Assembly: GCA_010015745.1 (NCBI GenBank)
Contig: ML978193.1
Location: 222,636-276,508, forward strand
Source: Setomelanomma holmii
Lineage: Eukaryota > Ascomycota > Dothideomycetes > Pleosporales > Phaeosphaeriaceae
Length of the DNA stretch: 53,873 nucleotides
Reading direction: 5' to 3'
Program-made: the position numbers and the translations under genes
The notes under the pieces: model-generated
The model's input: the letters and a program-made list of their open reading frames with translations, nothing else
Told to the model about the DNA's origin: nothing
Database searches by the model: none
Shown: piece after piece, positions 43,822-53,873 of the stretch
How the letters are laid out: each line of letters begins with the position of its first letter
How positions within the stretch are numbered: the stretch's first letter is position 1

Positions 43822-45560
43822 ATGAAGGTCGGAAGTATGTATATACCTACAGACCTGGTCACAAGATACTGACTCATCAATAGAGCCCAAGTCAAAACGT
43901 GTCCCCGTGCGGTTACGCAACAAGATCGAGAAGGCATCAGCGGCGAAGCAGCGAAAAGCGAAGAAATTGGCAAAGAAGGTACAAAGGTCGCGCTCGTTTA
44001 CATTGCACTATTCTCACAAGACATAGAACCCAGAATGGCGATCGAAGACCAAGAAAGACCCCGGAATTCCCAACCTGTTCCCATATAAGGATAAGATTCT
44101 CGCAGAAGTGGAGGAGACACGAAGGCGCAAGGAGGAAGAAAATGCTCGTCGTCGGGAGCTGGACAGAGAGCAAAAGTCAAACGGAGGAGCTGCAGTGGAC
44201 ACTGCAGAAGACGACTTTGAAGAATTTGACGCAGAGGACAACGAGCAGCTTGACGTTGACGACAGCGAAGACGAAGGCATGGATGTGGTATGTGCGCCTA
44301 GTCAGTCCTACTTACACAGTAGCTTACATATCACAGGACAGCTCAAATCCCATGGCCGCCCTTCTCGCTTCGGCAAAAGCACGCGCCGCCGCATTCGACC
44401 AGAAGAACGGCGAAGACGATGATGCGATGGACGACGGCGAGGACTCTGAAGAGTCGGAGGATGAAATTGGTGCGGTTAACGTTCGCAAAGATTCGTCGAG
44501 AAAGCAATTCGACAAGTTTTACAAGCAGGTGGTGGATTCCGCAGACGTCGTGCTATACGTTCTAGATGCTCGAGACCCAACCAGCACACGGTCGAAAGAG
44601 GTGGAGCAGATGGTCATGGCTGCTGACGGAGGCAGCAAGCGCATGATCTTCATTCTTAACAAGATCGATCTGGTACCACCACCAGTACTCCGGTCATGGC
44701 TCACCTACCTCCGCCGCTCGTTCCCGACACTGCCTCTGCGGGCATCGAAACCGGCCGCTAATGCGAAAACCTTCGAGCACAAAGATTTCACCATGAAAGG
44801 CACATCCGAGACGCTTTTCAAAGCCCTCAAGACATTCGCCGAGTCGCGGCAGCTGAAGCGATCTATCAAGGTCGGCATTATTGGTTATCCCAATGTGGGC
44901 AAGTCCTCTGTGATCAATGCATTGGCCGCGAGAATGGGTGGCAGAGGTTCTGCGGCTCCGGTAGGTGCAGAAGCTGGAGTCACCACCAGTCTGCGAGAGG
45001 TTAAGCTAGACAACAAGCTGAAATTGCTGGACTCGCCTGGCATCGTGTTCCCAAGCACCCAGGATGGGACCAAGGAGAGCAAGGTGCACCAGCACGCAAG
45101 GTTGATACTACTCAACGCTGTGCCACCAAAAGAGATTGACGACCCTGTACCGGCCGTTACTCTGCTCCTGAAGAGGCTTTCTTCATCTGAGGACCTTTTT
45201 GCGAAGCTTATGGAGGTTTACGACCTGCCTGCTCTTCACAGCATTGGTAGCGACAAAACCACCGACTTTTTGGTTCAGGTCGCGAGGAAGCGTGGTCGAC
45301 TAGGCAAGGGCGGTGTCCCAAATCTACACAGTGCAGCACAGACAGTCATCACCGACTGGAGAGATGGACGTATTCAGGGCTGGACGAGCCCTCCCAAATT
45401 CGCGCCCGCCGAGACTGCATCAACGAAGACGGCGCCAGCGTCCAAAGGACTTGTCGGTAACCAGAAGGAGATTGTCAAGACATGGGCAGCCGAGTTCAAG
45501 CTGGAGGGTCTCTGGGGAGATGATACACAGGACAATGCTTCTGAAGCAATGGAGTTGTAG
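43822..45560 (+). CDS. NUG1: Nuclear GTPase NUG1 (nucleostemin/GNL3 family)
   Basis: Exons 43822-43834, 43884-43978, 44027-44287 and 44337-45560 join in frame to 530 aa. The first exon is 13 nt. The N-terminus is highly basic (KRVPVRLRNKIEKASAAKQR), then an acidic coiled segment. The GTPase motifs are circularly permuted as in the YlqF/nucleostemin family: DARDP, then G4 (LNKIDLV), then G1 (GYPNVGKSS), then G3 (LDSPGI). NPEWRSKTKKDPGIPNLFP is the typical NUG1/GNL3 motif near residue 40. The protein acts in nucleolar assembly and export of the 60S subunit. Introns are 48-49 nt (GTATGT, GTACAA, GTATGT donors). Confidence 0.94.
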
Positions 45561-46176
45561 GCTCAGCGATGTTCTGCGGCGATTTGGCGTTTGGTCTGCT
45601 GGGAATTGGGAAGCTCGATTTCGGACGCATGTCCTATCCTGGGACATAATGGGTTCTCGAAATAAGATATGAATTGCATATCATGAAACGCTTTCATTTA
45701 GCGTTGAGGAATTCTCTTATGCTCAGCTATAACGCATTGTTCTGCCTTGAACAATGTCTGGCAAGTTTCGTCGTGCTATGAGCAGCCAATTCCTATCTGA
45801 TATGTGGTCCTTCTCTGGCTATCCAGACGTGTGACATAGGTCTTCTTCACCTTATTGACACTATCACTCCCCACGTAGTCATCCAATACTAGCTGCCAAT
45901 GGAGCAGTTGAAAAGTTTGCTATCCTGTTCATCCGCATCTGCCCGTCCCAACGGCTTGCGACATCGGACAACCCAACGTAGCCAGAGCATGCGAGAGGAG
46001 AAGTTTGGGTGGGTAATGGTTCAACCTTAGAGCTCACGTTGCTGCCCCACAGTGCGGCTTCTGTCGGCCCAAACCCAGAGCATCGTCACGTCAAGCTTCA
46101 CAGCTTCGCATCGCATACAAAGCATTGAGCCGCACATAACTGTTTGTTCTACCATCGAACTTTTACAGATTACACA
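45561..46176. other. Intergenic; 3' flank of NUG1 and promoter of the P5C dehydrogenase gene
   Basis: No gene or RNA seen. The last ~100 bases are the likely leader of the next gene. Confidence 0.45.
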
Positions 46177-48097
46177 ATGGGTTCCTCGAAAAACCTACAG
46201 CCGTTGCGCTCGGTGTCTAAGTCCCTCAATGCTCTGCCTGCAGCTTATGCTGGCGCGCAAATAGCGTCGAGACGCTATGCGGGGACGCTTGCCAGCTTCA
46301 AGATCCCGACTGTCAACAACGAGCCAAATGTAAGCGTCCTCAACCTACGAGGATTACAAGGAATCGGAAAGCTGACACAAGATCATAGCAACACTACGCA
46401 AAAGGCTCCGTAGACCGACAGAAGCTCCAAGATGCAGTTGCTGCACTCAAGAAGCGGGGTCCAGTACAAGTACCTCTTGCAGTCGGCGGCGAATATGTAA
46501 GTCATTGGAAATGTCCTTCAATATGAATGGGACTGATCAAGCTGGCTTTGCTAGATCAATAACTCCTCTGTCCTCACACAACACAATCCTTCATCACATG
46601 CGGACGTGGTAGCAAAGTACTCGAATGCTAGCCCAGCAGATGTGAAGAAGGCAATCGATGCAGCACTAGAAGCAAAGCCAGCATGGGAATCGCTACCCTT
46701 TGCCGAGCGTGCTTCGGTGTTTCTCAAGGCAGCAGATCTCATCTCTACCAAGTACAGATATGAGATCATGGCGACCACGATGGTGGGACAGGGCAAGAAT
46801 GCATGGCAAGCTGAAATCGACGCGGCAGCAGAGTTGTGCGATTTCTTGAGATTCAATGTGAAGTACGCGGAAGACACGTACGCTCATCAACCAACACATA
46901 ACGCTCCAGGAGTATGGAAGTATGTATACACACTGCTCGAAAATGGTGGAGTGAGCTGACGATTTCAGCCGCGTCGAGTATCGACCTCTAGAAGGATTCA
47001 TCTACGCCGTATCGCCTTTTAACTTCACAGCCATCGGCGGCAATCTTCCGGCTTCGCCAGCTTTAATGGGCAACGTTGTAGTCTGGAAGCCATCTCCCGC
47101 TGCAATCGCGTCCAACTGGCTCATCTACCAGATTCTTATCGAAGCCGGCCTACCTCCGAACGTGATTCAATGGGTACCGGGAGATGCAGAGGAGGTGACC
47201 GAAGCTGTCCTCTCACACCGCCAGTTCGCAGCTCTGCATTACACTGGAAGCACTGCAGTGTTCCGATCATTGTACGGCAAGATCGCGGGAGGTGTTTCAG
47301 AGGGCAAGTACCAGAGCTATCCAAGAATTGTGGGTGAGACTGGAGGCAAGAACTTCCATCTGATCCACAAAGATGCCGATCTCTCCAATGCAGCGATCCA
47401 GACCGTTCGAGGTGCCTTCGAATACCAAGGCCAGAAGTGCAGCGCATGCTCACGCCTCTACGTACCGGAGTCGGCCTGGCCAGAGTTCATGGAAAAGCTT
47501 TTGAAAGAGACCGGAGCTCTGAAGATTGGCGAGCCATCCGACTTTTCGAACTTCATCGGCCCTGTGATACACGAAGCAAGCTTTAAAAAGCTTTCTGGCG
47601 TCATTGACGAAGCCAAGAATGACAGCGAACTCGAGCTTCTGGTGGGTGGAAAGTACGACAGCAGCAAGGGCTACTATATCCACCCAACCATCTACAAGAC
47701 CACAAACCCGAACCACCCTCTTCTTTCTCGCGAGCTGTTTGGCCCCGTCCTGGTGGCATATGTCTACGATGATGCCGCTCCTGACGCATTCGCCAATATC
47801 ATCAAGCAAATCGACGACACCTCTGAGTACGCACTGACTGGTGCCGTCTTCGCCAAGGACCGCGAGACCATCCAGTTCGCGGAAGAGAAGCTCAGGAACG
47901 CAGCTGGAAACTTCTACATCAATTGCAAGTGCACCGGTGCCGTTGTCGGACAGCAGCCGTTTGGTGGCTCGAGGGCCAGCGGTACGAATGACAAGGCTGG
48001 AAGCGCCAATCTATTGGCGCGCTTTGTTAACATGAGGTCTATCAAGGAGGAATTCTTGCCAACCGAGAAGGTGCAGTATCCTAGCAACGAGGTGTAG
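46177..48097 (+). CDS. Delta-1-pyrroline-5-carboxylate dehydrogenase (mitochondrial)
   Basis: Exons 46177-46329, 46389-46496, 46555-46919 and 46969-48097 join in frame to 584 aa. It is an aldehyde dehydrogenase of the P5CDH (yeast PUT2, Aspergillus PrnC) group: EGFIYAVSPFNFTAIGGNLP, the catalytic Glu in GETGGKN, the catalytic Cys in YQGQKCSACSRLY, then RELFGPVLVAYVY and QQPFGGSRASGTNDKAG. The N-terminus, with Arg/Ser and few acidic residues, fits a mitochondrial targeting peptide. It oxidises P5C/glutamate semialdehyde to glutamate with NAD+, the second step of proline breakdown. No proline dehydrogenase or permease gene lies beside it, so no prn-type cluster is seen here. Introns are 49-59 nt, with GCTGAC or ACTGAT branch sites. 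Confidence 0.95.
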
Positions 48098-49861
48098 GCG
48101 GTGTCGAGATTGGTTCATGAAACATTGCTTTGATGATTCATGGCACCAGCAAGGAAGCAATCAGAGTTGGAATGTCAGTATCCGCATGGAGGGCGCATGG
48201 CGTTGGAAGCACCGCAAAAGTGTAGGATCGCATTTGACATGGAAAATCCAACGTTACGACTTATGAGTAAGACAATACCATGCCAATCACCAACTTGCTC
48301 CAGAAAGTTGGGCAGTGAGTCTTGCGCACGAAGACATGACAATTAAGCGCAATGGTTACCCTCGTTATATTGCACCACTACAAACCACAGAGCAAACTCG
48401 GACCATGATTGATACAGACCGTAGCCCGTGCAATACTCACCAAGACCTTCCAGACCCTTCTCTCATCTTGCCTCGGCACGTCGTCGAAAGTCGTTCTCAC
48501 CCAATTTTACGACAAAGACCCATTTCTTCTAGATTCAGACATGAATCGCCAGACCCACTTTGCTCGGGAGCCCCGTTGCAGCGCACCTGCGTGGCGCCGC
48601 AAAAGTGCCGGGGGCTATCGGGATGGTGCGAGGCTTGTTTGCGAGCCGCGTGGGAGGGTGGGATTTTGGGATTGGGTACATCTGTATGTAAATCTCCTAG
48701 GATGGTCGCGGTTGTGCGACTCTGCTGTTAGATTCTAGGGCCAGGATACTCACCCATAGCAGATCTTGTGCTCTTTCTGATGGGGCGTGGACGTCGGATG
48801 AGAGGCACGGAGGGTGGTGGAGATTCGGGATCGGAATAGATTGTTTAGGCCGATGGAAGTGGGACGACGGAGGTGTTGTATGACTAGGCTCGTATAAGTC
48901 GTTGTGATTGATATGTGTGCATCTGCTGCGCACGCCGTACGTATTCGGTCACAGAAAAGGTAGTCAAAAATCTTCAAAGCTCAGTCAATGTGGTCTCAAG
49001 TTTGGATACTTGAGCCTAAATCATCAACACTGTGCTTGATCCAAGAAACCACAGCGCATCGTCATGCGTGCCAAAGTGCATAGTGAAAGTGTATCTTGAC
49101 ATGCGCGAAGTCAGCATAGGTCCGACTGGCTTTCAAACTGCAGAAATCTGCCGTCTTGAAGCTGCCTTATCAGCGCATCGTAATTACCCCTCATTGCATC
49201 TTGTATACGACCCTCCATCCATCAAAATCTTACTCCGACCTTCCGTCGTGACTCCAGCACCCTCTTATCTTCAGTCTCTATCGAAATCTTCACCAACCAG
49301 ACCTCGGCATCTCGGTTGTTGTCCAAACTTAGCTACCCAAGCGACAAGCCCTATGACGCACCCACCACAATCTGCGCCGGCACGCCTCCAAGTCCCAATC
49401 TCTGCACTTGGGCTTCTTTCCGCCTTGCAGCTTGTCCAGCGCTTTCTTCATTTTGATTGGCACGGAGCGCCGCGATCCACAGTAAATTCACCGAGTGTTA
49501 CTCAAAGCGGCATGGTGCGGCTGCTCGGCCGAACACTGCTTTGAAATTTTGGCATAGCGAAATCACGGTGTCATCGGCCTCATGAGCTGTGTCCGATTGT
49601 TGCTGGGAAGATTGGGATAGGGGACCCGAGTCGTTGGGCACATGGCGCTTTCGTTGCCGTCCGTCGGGTGCGTGCAGGGCTTTGCTTCAGGGTGTTTATA
49701 TGTGGCGTGGCCCGCTCCTGTGTTTTGTGGTTGACGTGTTTTGGTGGTTGACTGCTTCCTTTCCCTTACTTTCCACTATATCCTTGTAATTCCGGGCTAT
49801 CGTACTACAAGTCCGACGTAGATACCTTCGACCACAAACACATTTATCGATACACGCAAAC
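48098..49861. other. Intergenic; no supported gene
   Basis: A plus-strand frame of 170 aa (49032-49544) is Ser/Pro-rich without a domain and is most likely part of the leader or promoter of the transporter gene. Nothing else is recognisable. Confidence 0.45.
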
Positions 49862-51840
49862 ATGTCGGAGAAAGAGGGTGATGCCGCACGGAGCAATCAC
49901 GATGTCGAGTCTGGAAGGGAAGGAATTTCGCACTGGAAGATGATTATGGACCAGGGCGTCGTTACCAAGGAGATTGCTGAGTGGGACTACGATGGCGAGG
50001 GAACAGAAGAAGACCCGTACGCCGTGGAGTGGATAGAGAACGATCCCCGTAATCCAATGACCTGGCCCAAGACGAAGAAATGGATCTTGGCCATCGCGGT
50101 CGCCAACTCAGTGCTCGTCGTCTCATTCTGTTCTTCTGCATTCTCCGGAGGTATTACACAGATCATGGTTGAGTTCAATGTCAGCCAGGAGGTTGTTACT
50201 CTTGGTGTGTCGCTGTTCGTCTTAGGTTTTGCTTTAGGTCCTTTGCTGTAAGTTGAATCTTCATCAAAGGTTCGCTAGAACATTACTGATGCTCCTCTGA
50301 TAGGTGGGCGCCTTTTTCGGAATTGTACGGCCGCCAAATCGTCTTCGTTGGAACATATGTCGCCTTTACTGCCTTCAATGCCGGAGCCGCTGGTGCGCCA
50401 AATATCTGGGGACTGCTCATTCTACGATTCTTCGCCGCGGCCTTCGGATCCTCTCCATTAACGAATGCGGGTGGTGTCATTGCAGATATGTTCAACGCGA
50501 ACGAGCGTGGCTTGGCCATGTCCATCTTCTCAGCTGCACCGTTCATGGGACCTGTCCTAGGTCCTATCATTGGAGGCTTCCTTGGGATGACTGAAGGGTG
50601 GCGCTGGGTGAACGGCCTGATGGCTATTTGGGCGGGTGCGATCCTGGTCGTTACTGCTTGCCTTGTGCCAGAGACCTACCCTCCTGTTCTATTGCGCAGG
50701 CGTGCGGAGAAGCTGTCCAAGATGACTGGAAAGGTTTACAGGTCCCGGACAGACATTGAGCAAGGCAAGGTCACTCTCGGCGAGGCCTATGCCACAGGTC
50801 TCAAACGCCCTTGGGTCCTCCTTTTTACCGAGCCTATCGTCCTGCTGCTCTCCCTTTATCATGCCATCATTTATGGCATCCTCTACATGCTCTTCGGTGC
50901 GTTCCCGATCGTCTACCGTCAAGGCCGCGGCTGGAACGAAGGCATCAGTGGTCTTCCATTTGTCGCGGTGGCAATTGGCGTGGTTCTTGCAATCACATAC
51001 GTTATTGTTTTCGACAACAAGTCGTATATGAAGAAGGTCAAGGCTTCAGGTGTTGGCTACACGACTCCTGAGGCGCGGTTGCCCATGTGCATTGTTGGTG
51101 GCATTGCCTTGCCTATTGGACTTTTCTGGTTCGCATGGACAAATTCGCCCTCGGTTCCATGGGCTGCCAGTGTCGTCGCCGCCATTCCCTTCGGTTTCGG
51201 TATGGTTCTGATCTTCCTTTCGATCATGAACTACCTCATCGACTCTTACACCATCTTCGCTGCGTCTGTCTTGGCTGGCAACGGCATTATTCGATCCGTG
51301 TTCGGTGCAGCATTCCCTCTCTTCACCACTCAAATGTATAGCCGCCTCGGCATCCACTGGGCTTCGTCCGTTCCCGCCTTCCTTGCTGTCGCCTGCATTC
51401 CATTGCCATTCTTGTTCTACAAGTATGGAGCTTCAATCCGAAAGAAGTGCAGGTACGCCGCTCAAGCAGATGCATTCATGCAACGAATCCGCGCTCAGCA
51501 GGCCGCCAAGGCGCGAAACCAAGAGGAGGGTGGTGAAGAATCGACTGACGACTCCCGCGCTGCCACACTACGCGAAGAAGAAGTACAACGCGAAGCCCAA
51601 GAGGAGGAGGAGAACCTTGAAACTCACGAGCCGAGGTTTGCTGAACTGAAGACCGAGAAGGAGACTGAAGGTGGAGAGCTCAAGCTGAAAAAGACTCACA
51701 CCAACCGCTCCACACGATCTCGAAGATCAGCAAGGCAGGAAGTGTGGCACGACAATCCGTACGACCTGGATCGAGTAAACACAAGGGAGAGTTTCGCTGG
51801 TCGTCCTCGAGGGAATAGCCATGCAAGCAGCAAGAAATGA
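49862..51840 (+). CDS. MFS multidrug-type transporter (DHA1, 12 TM)
   Basis: Exons 49862-50247 and 50304-51840 join in frame to 640 aa. A hydrophilic N-terminus with NDPRNPMTWPKTKKW precedes TM1, as in fungal DHA1 drug:H+ antiporters. The joined exons read LGPLLWAPFSELYGRQ (motif A after TM2), with SIFSAAPFMGPVLGPIIGGF (motif C, TM5) later. The central loop is long and charged. A Glu/Lys/Arg-rich cytosolic tail of ~130 residues is longer than usual. It sits in the plasma membrane and probably exports small molecules or drugs; the substrate cannot be told. The 56-nt intron is GTAAGT..CTGATAG. The closest neighbours are a P5C dehydrogenase and a transposon, so no cluster context helps. Confidence 0.92.
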
Positions 51841-52289
51841 GCTGGCTGAGCGCGGACTCCATACACCAACTTTCCGCATGCCATACCTCGGCAAGCAGAC
51901 GAAGGTCATAGGCAAGCTAAGACGCAAGCCTGAGAACCTTCGGTGTGTTCTGTGCTGTTGTTCACCAGGCAGAGAGGTGCTGAAGATAGACGGCCATCCA
52001 TATTCGTGGTCAACACCGCGAGGCCCGCGGGGTTGCAATCGCTTTGGATGTCAGAGATTGTGGATAGCTTTATACGCATCGGAGAGAATCGAATGTGTCG
52101 TTTCTGAGCGTTCAGCATCAATTATGAGCAAAAGTTGTTCGAAAAATTGGTTAGGAAAGCCATTTGGCGATTGCAGCAAGACATCAGCATTGTATACCCA
52201 TTTCTTATATAGGCCAGTAACCCTAAGACGTTTCATCGTTCCAAGCCCGAACGTAGTGATTATTTTGTCGGTGAAGAGCCACATGCTGA
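51841..52289. other. 3' flank of the transporter gene up to the transposon
   Basis: Nothing recognisable beyond small chance frames. Confidence 0.4.
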
Positions 52290-52291
52290 TA

Positions 52292-52476
52292 ACGTGTTTT
52301 ATCACTCCCCGGGCCAAATCACTCCTCGGGCCACCCTACCAAAACACGTGAGGCACAGCGCATACAACTAACCATGAGATCTACACCACGCTCTCAATCA
52401 CCTCAAAGAGGTGCTAGAACTCTTCTTGCAACTTAATCATTCAAAATAAACGCATAAAAAGTCAGTGTCAAGCTGC
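52292..52476 (+). repeat. Left terminal inverted repeat of the element (185 bp)
   Basis: It matches the reverse complement of 53581-53765 with about seven differences, every one a transition. The outer 24 bases (starting ACGTGTTTTATCACTCCCCG) are identical. Confidence 0.88.
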
Positions 52477-53173
52477 CCTCTTATATGATATTCTAAGAAC
52501 CACGCTCCAGCGCCGCCTCTAATGCGTCTCTACTATCTAAACCTTCAACTACTAGAAGCGCAAGCTCTCCCCTGTCAAAGAGCAGTCTCTTGTTTAGTGG
52601 ATCCTTGACCTTGATCGTTGTGGATTTCCTCTCTATATCATTGATGTATGACAAATAGCAGACGTTTTACTTGCTGCGCGCAGCCAAGATCCTCCTCCCC
52701 TACCCGTAGGCAAGTGCTGGGTAACACGCTTTGTTAAGAGCCAGCTAGATCTCTAGACAAAGTAGAACAGGAAGTTCTACTTACAGAGGGCAAGATGTAA
52801 GGATCCTGTTAAGATTAGCGCGTGGTTCAAGCTTGTAGAGGACACGCGCTAGACATGGGGTGTCCTCTCAGAGGACGTATACAACTTCGACAAGACTAGG
52901 TTCATGATAGGAGTCGCTGTAACGTCTAAGGTTGTCACCAGCTCTAACACGATTAGTCGAGCTACTACCGTACAGCTAGGCAACAGAGAGTGGGTAACAG
53001 CGATCGAGTGTATCAACGTGCCTGGCTAGTGTTTTCTACCCTTTGTAATTCTGTCTGGCAAGCTCCACTAAGCCAGCTAGTACAAGGAGCTCCTACCAGA
53101 CTGGGCTGTCGCTATTAGCGACAATGGATGGATAACCAATGAGCCTGGTTTTGAGTAGGTGAATGTGAAGGCC

Positions 53174-53579
53174 TGTACAGAAGGGTATCTGTATTGAGTC
53201 TAGCGGTTGGTTCTCGGGGAGTGAGTGAGTTCGAGAGGGATCAAAAATACTAAGACAGTACGATGGTGCGTCTGAAAAGAGTATTGGGTTCGTGAGAACA
53301 ATGATTGATTGCTAATACGAAGTTGAACACGATGGTCTATAGGAGGCCATCGGTCTTATCTATATACTTAGGGTGACATCCCGTCCCTCCCAGGAATCTT
53401 GTATATCCGGGGATGGTTGGGATGGCAGCCTTCCCGGGGATGGTAACCATCCCAGGCTTGGCGGGATGTTGGCTCTTGGCGGGATATGGTCACGTGACCT
53501 CTGGTGAGGGTCAGGCAAGTCTTGCGTCATCCCGTGTGCCCTATGTATTCCTTGCCAGTCGTTTCCTTTGTTCGTAACA
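53174..53579. mobile_element. Candidate solo-LTR or foreign insert inside the pogo-like element
   Basis: This 406-bp segment starts TGTACAGAAGG and ends TTCGTAACA, so it has TG..CA ends that are loosely inverted to each other. It is non-coding and unlike the rest of the element, and contains several GGGATGG-type motifs, one a short palindrome at 53437-53453. I find no clean target-site duplication, so the call is tentative. Confidence 0.3.
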
Positions 53580-53580
53580 G

Positions 53581-53765
53581 GCAGCTTGACACTGACTTTT
53601 TATGCGTTTATTTTGAATGATTGAGTTGCAAGAAGAGTTCTAGCACCTCTTTGAGGTGATTGAGAGTGTGGTGTAGATCTCATGGTTAGTTGTATGTGCT
53701 GCGCCTCACGTGTTTTGGTGGGGTGGCCTGAGGAGTGATTCGGCCCGGGGAGTGATAAAACACGT
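53581..53765 (-). repeat. Right terminal inverted repeat of the element (185 bp)
   Basis: Partner of 52292-52476; it ends GATAAAACACGT at the TA of 53766-53767. Confidence 0.88.
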
Positions 53766-53767
53766 TA

Positions 53768-53873
53768 GTGCTGACGTGTTCCACCAGTCCTCGGCCCAGC
53801 CCAAAAACCACCAAAAAGGAGCAAAATCGCAAGTTGAGATCTCAACAACAATAAGCAGTCAAGCCTGCAGAAT
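53768..53873. mobile_element. Start of another MITE-like element (cut by window edge)
   Basis: After the TA of the previous element, ACGTGTTCCACCAGTC and then a block with CCCAAAAACCACCAAAAA and GTTGAGATCTCAACAACA match the left end of the element at 302-725. Only the terminal part is in the window. Confidence 0.55.

Larger units (their letters stand above)
52292..53765 (+). mobile_element. Defective Fot1/pogo-like transposon with 185-bp inverted repeats
   Basis: TA at 52290-52291 and 53766-53767 flank the element. From about 52,720 to 53,160 the plus strand still reads a pogo transposase: GKCWVTRFVKSQLDL, RARCKDPVKISAWFKLVED, EDVYNFDKTRFMIGVAVTSK and LLPDWAVAISDNGWITNEPG, cut by stops (mostly TAG) at sites where relatives have Gln, Trp or Leu. 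After the second DDE block the coding text ends, and an unrelated ~400-base segment leads straight to the right inverted repeat, so the C-terminal half of the transposase is gone. It is inactive. It is related to, but not the same subfamily as, the copy at 728-1740. Confidence 0.82.

Noticed and set aside
49032..49544. 170-aa plus-strand frame before the MFS gene
   Set aside because: Low-complexity Ser/Pro text, opens without a clear ATG context, no domain.
46177..51840. Idea of a proline-utilisation cluster (P5C dehydrogenase plus transporter)
   Set aside because: The transporter is a DHA1 drug-type MFS protein, not an amino-acid permease, and no proline dehydrogenase or prnA-type regulator is present.

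Overview
The window is nuclear DNA of a filamentous ascomycete (Pezizomycotina). The signs are many short introns of 45-90 bases with GTAAGT/GTATGT-type donors and CTAAC/CTGAC branch sites, two Zn2Cys6 regulators, a GCN4/CpcA-type bZIP, two HET-domain relics, and decayed Fot1/pogo transposons whose differences are mostly C/T-type transitions, as repeat-induced point mutation (RIP) would leave. A Dothideomycete is a reasonable guess but is not proven here.

Layout: 1-1742 is a run of pogo/Fot1-like elements that abut at shared TA dinucleotides. An intron-containing tRNA-Leu(UAG) follows at 1922-2016, then a possible small spliced gene (2251-2838). From 3.8 to 9.3 kb lie a CpcA-type bZIP gene (minus strand), an AflR-like Zn2Cys6 regulator and an F-box-like protein. 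A compact housekeeping block runs from 9.7 to 15.5 kb: a CIA30-family complex I assembly protein and a DUF202 membrane protein head to head, then RPA2 and DBP10 head to head. A 5-kb stretch without a recognisable gene (15.5-20.5 kb) precedes a Zn2Cys6-PAS regulator of the Ert1/AcuK type. At 24.3-27.8 kb a DNAJC8-like J-protein and DBP4 are head to head. A fungal transcription-factor-domain protein (29.1-31.0 kb) follows, then two broken HET genes in tandem (31.6-35.8 kb). A homeobox regulator (38.0-40.3 kb) comes next, then a glycerol-phosphatase-type HAD enzyme head to head with the nucleostemin-type GTPase NUG1 (42.4-45.6 kb), a P5C dehydrogenase (46.2-48.1 kb) and an MFS drug transporter (49.9-51.8 kb). 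The window ends with a defective pogo-like element that has 185-bp inverted repeats.

How the genes relate: three nucleolar 60S/40S biogenesis factors (DBP10, DBP4, NUG1) lie in one window. Each is transcribed away from another housekeeping or metabolic gene across a 233-497 bp shared promoter. The amino-acid theme (CpcA-type regulator, P5C dehydrogenase) is suggestive only. The exon models given were joined by hand, and all intact multi-exon models close in frame. Nothing in the window clearly looks like a new multi-gene system. The most unusual items are the abutting transposon arrays, the CpcA gene whose long frame lacks an upstream ATG but has a small uORF and a GCN4 site, and the two decayed HET genes.
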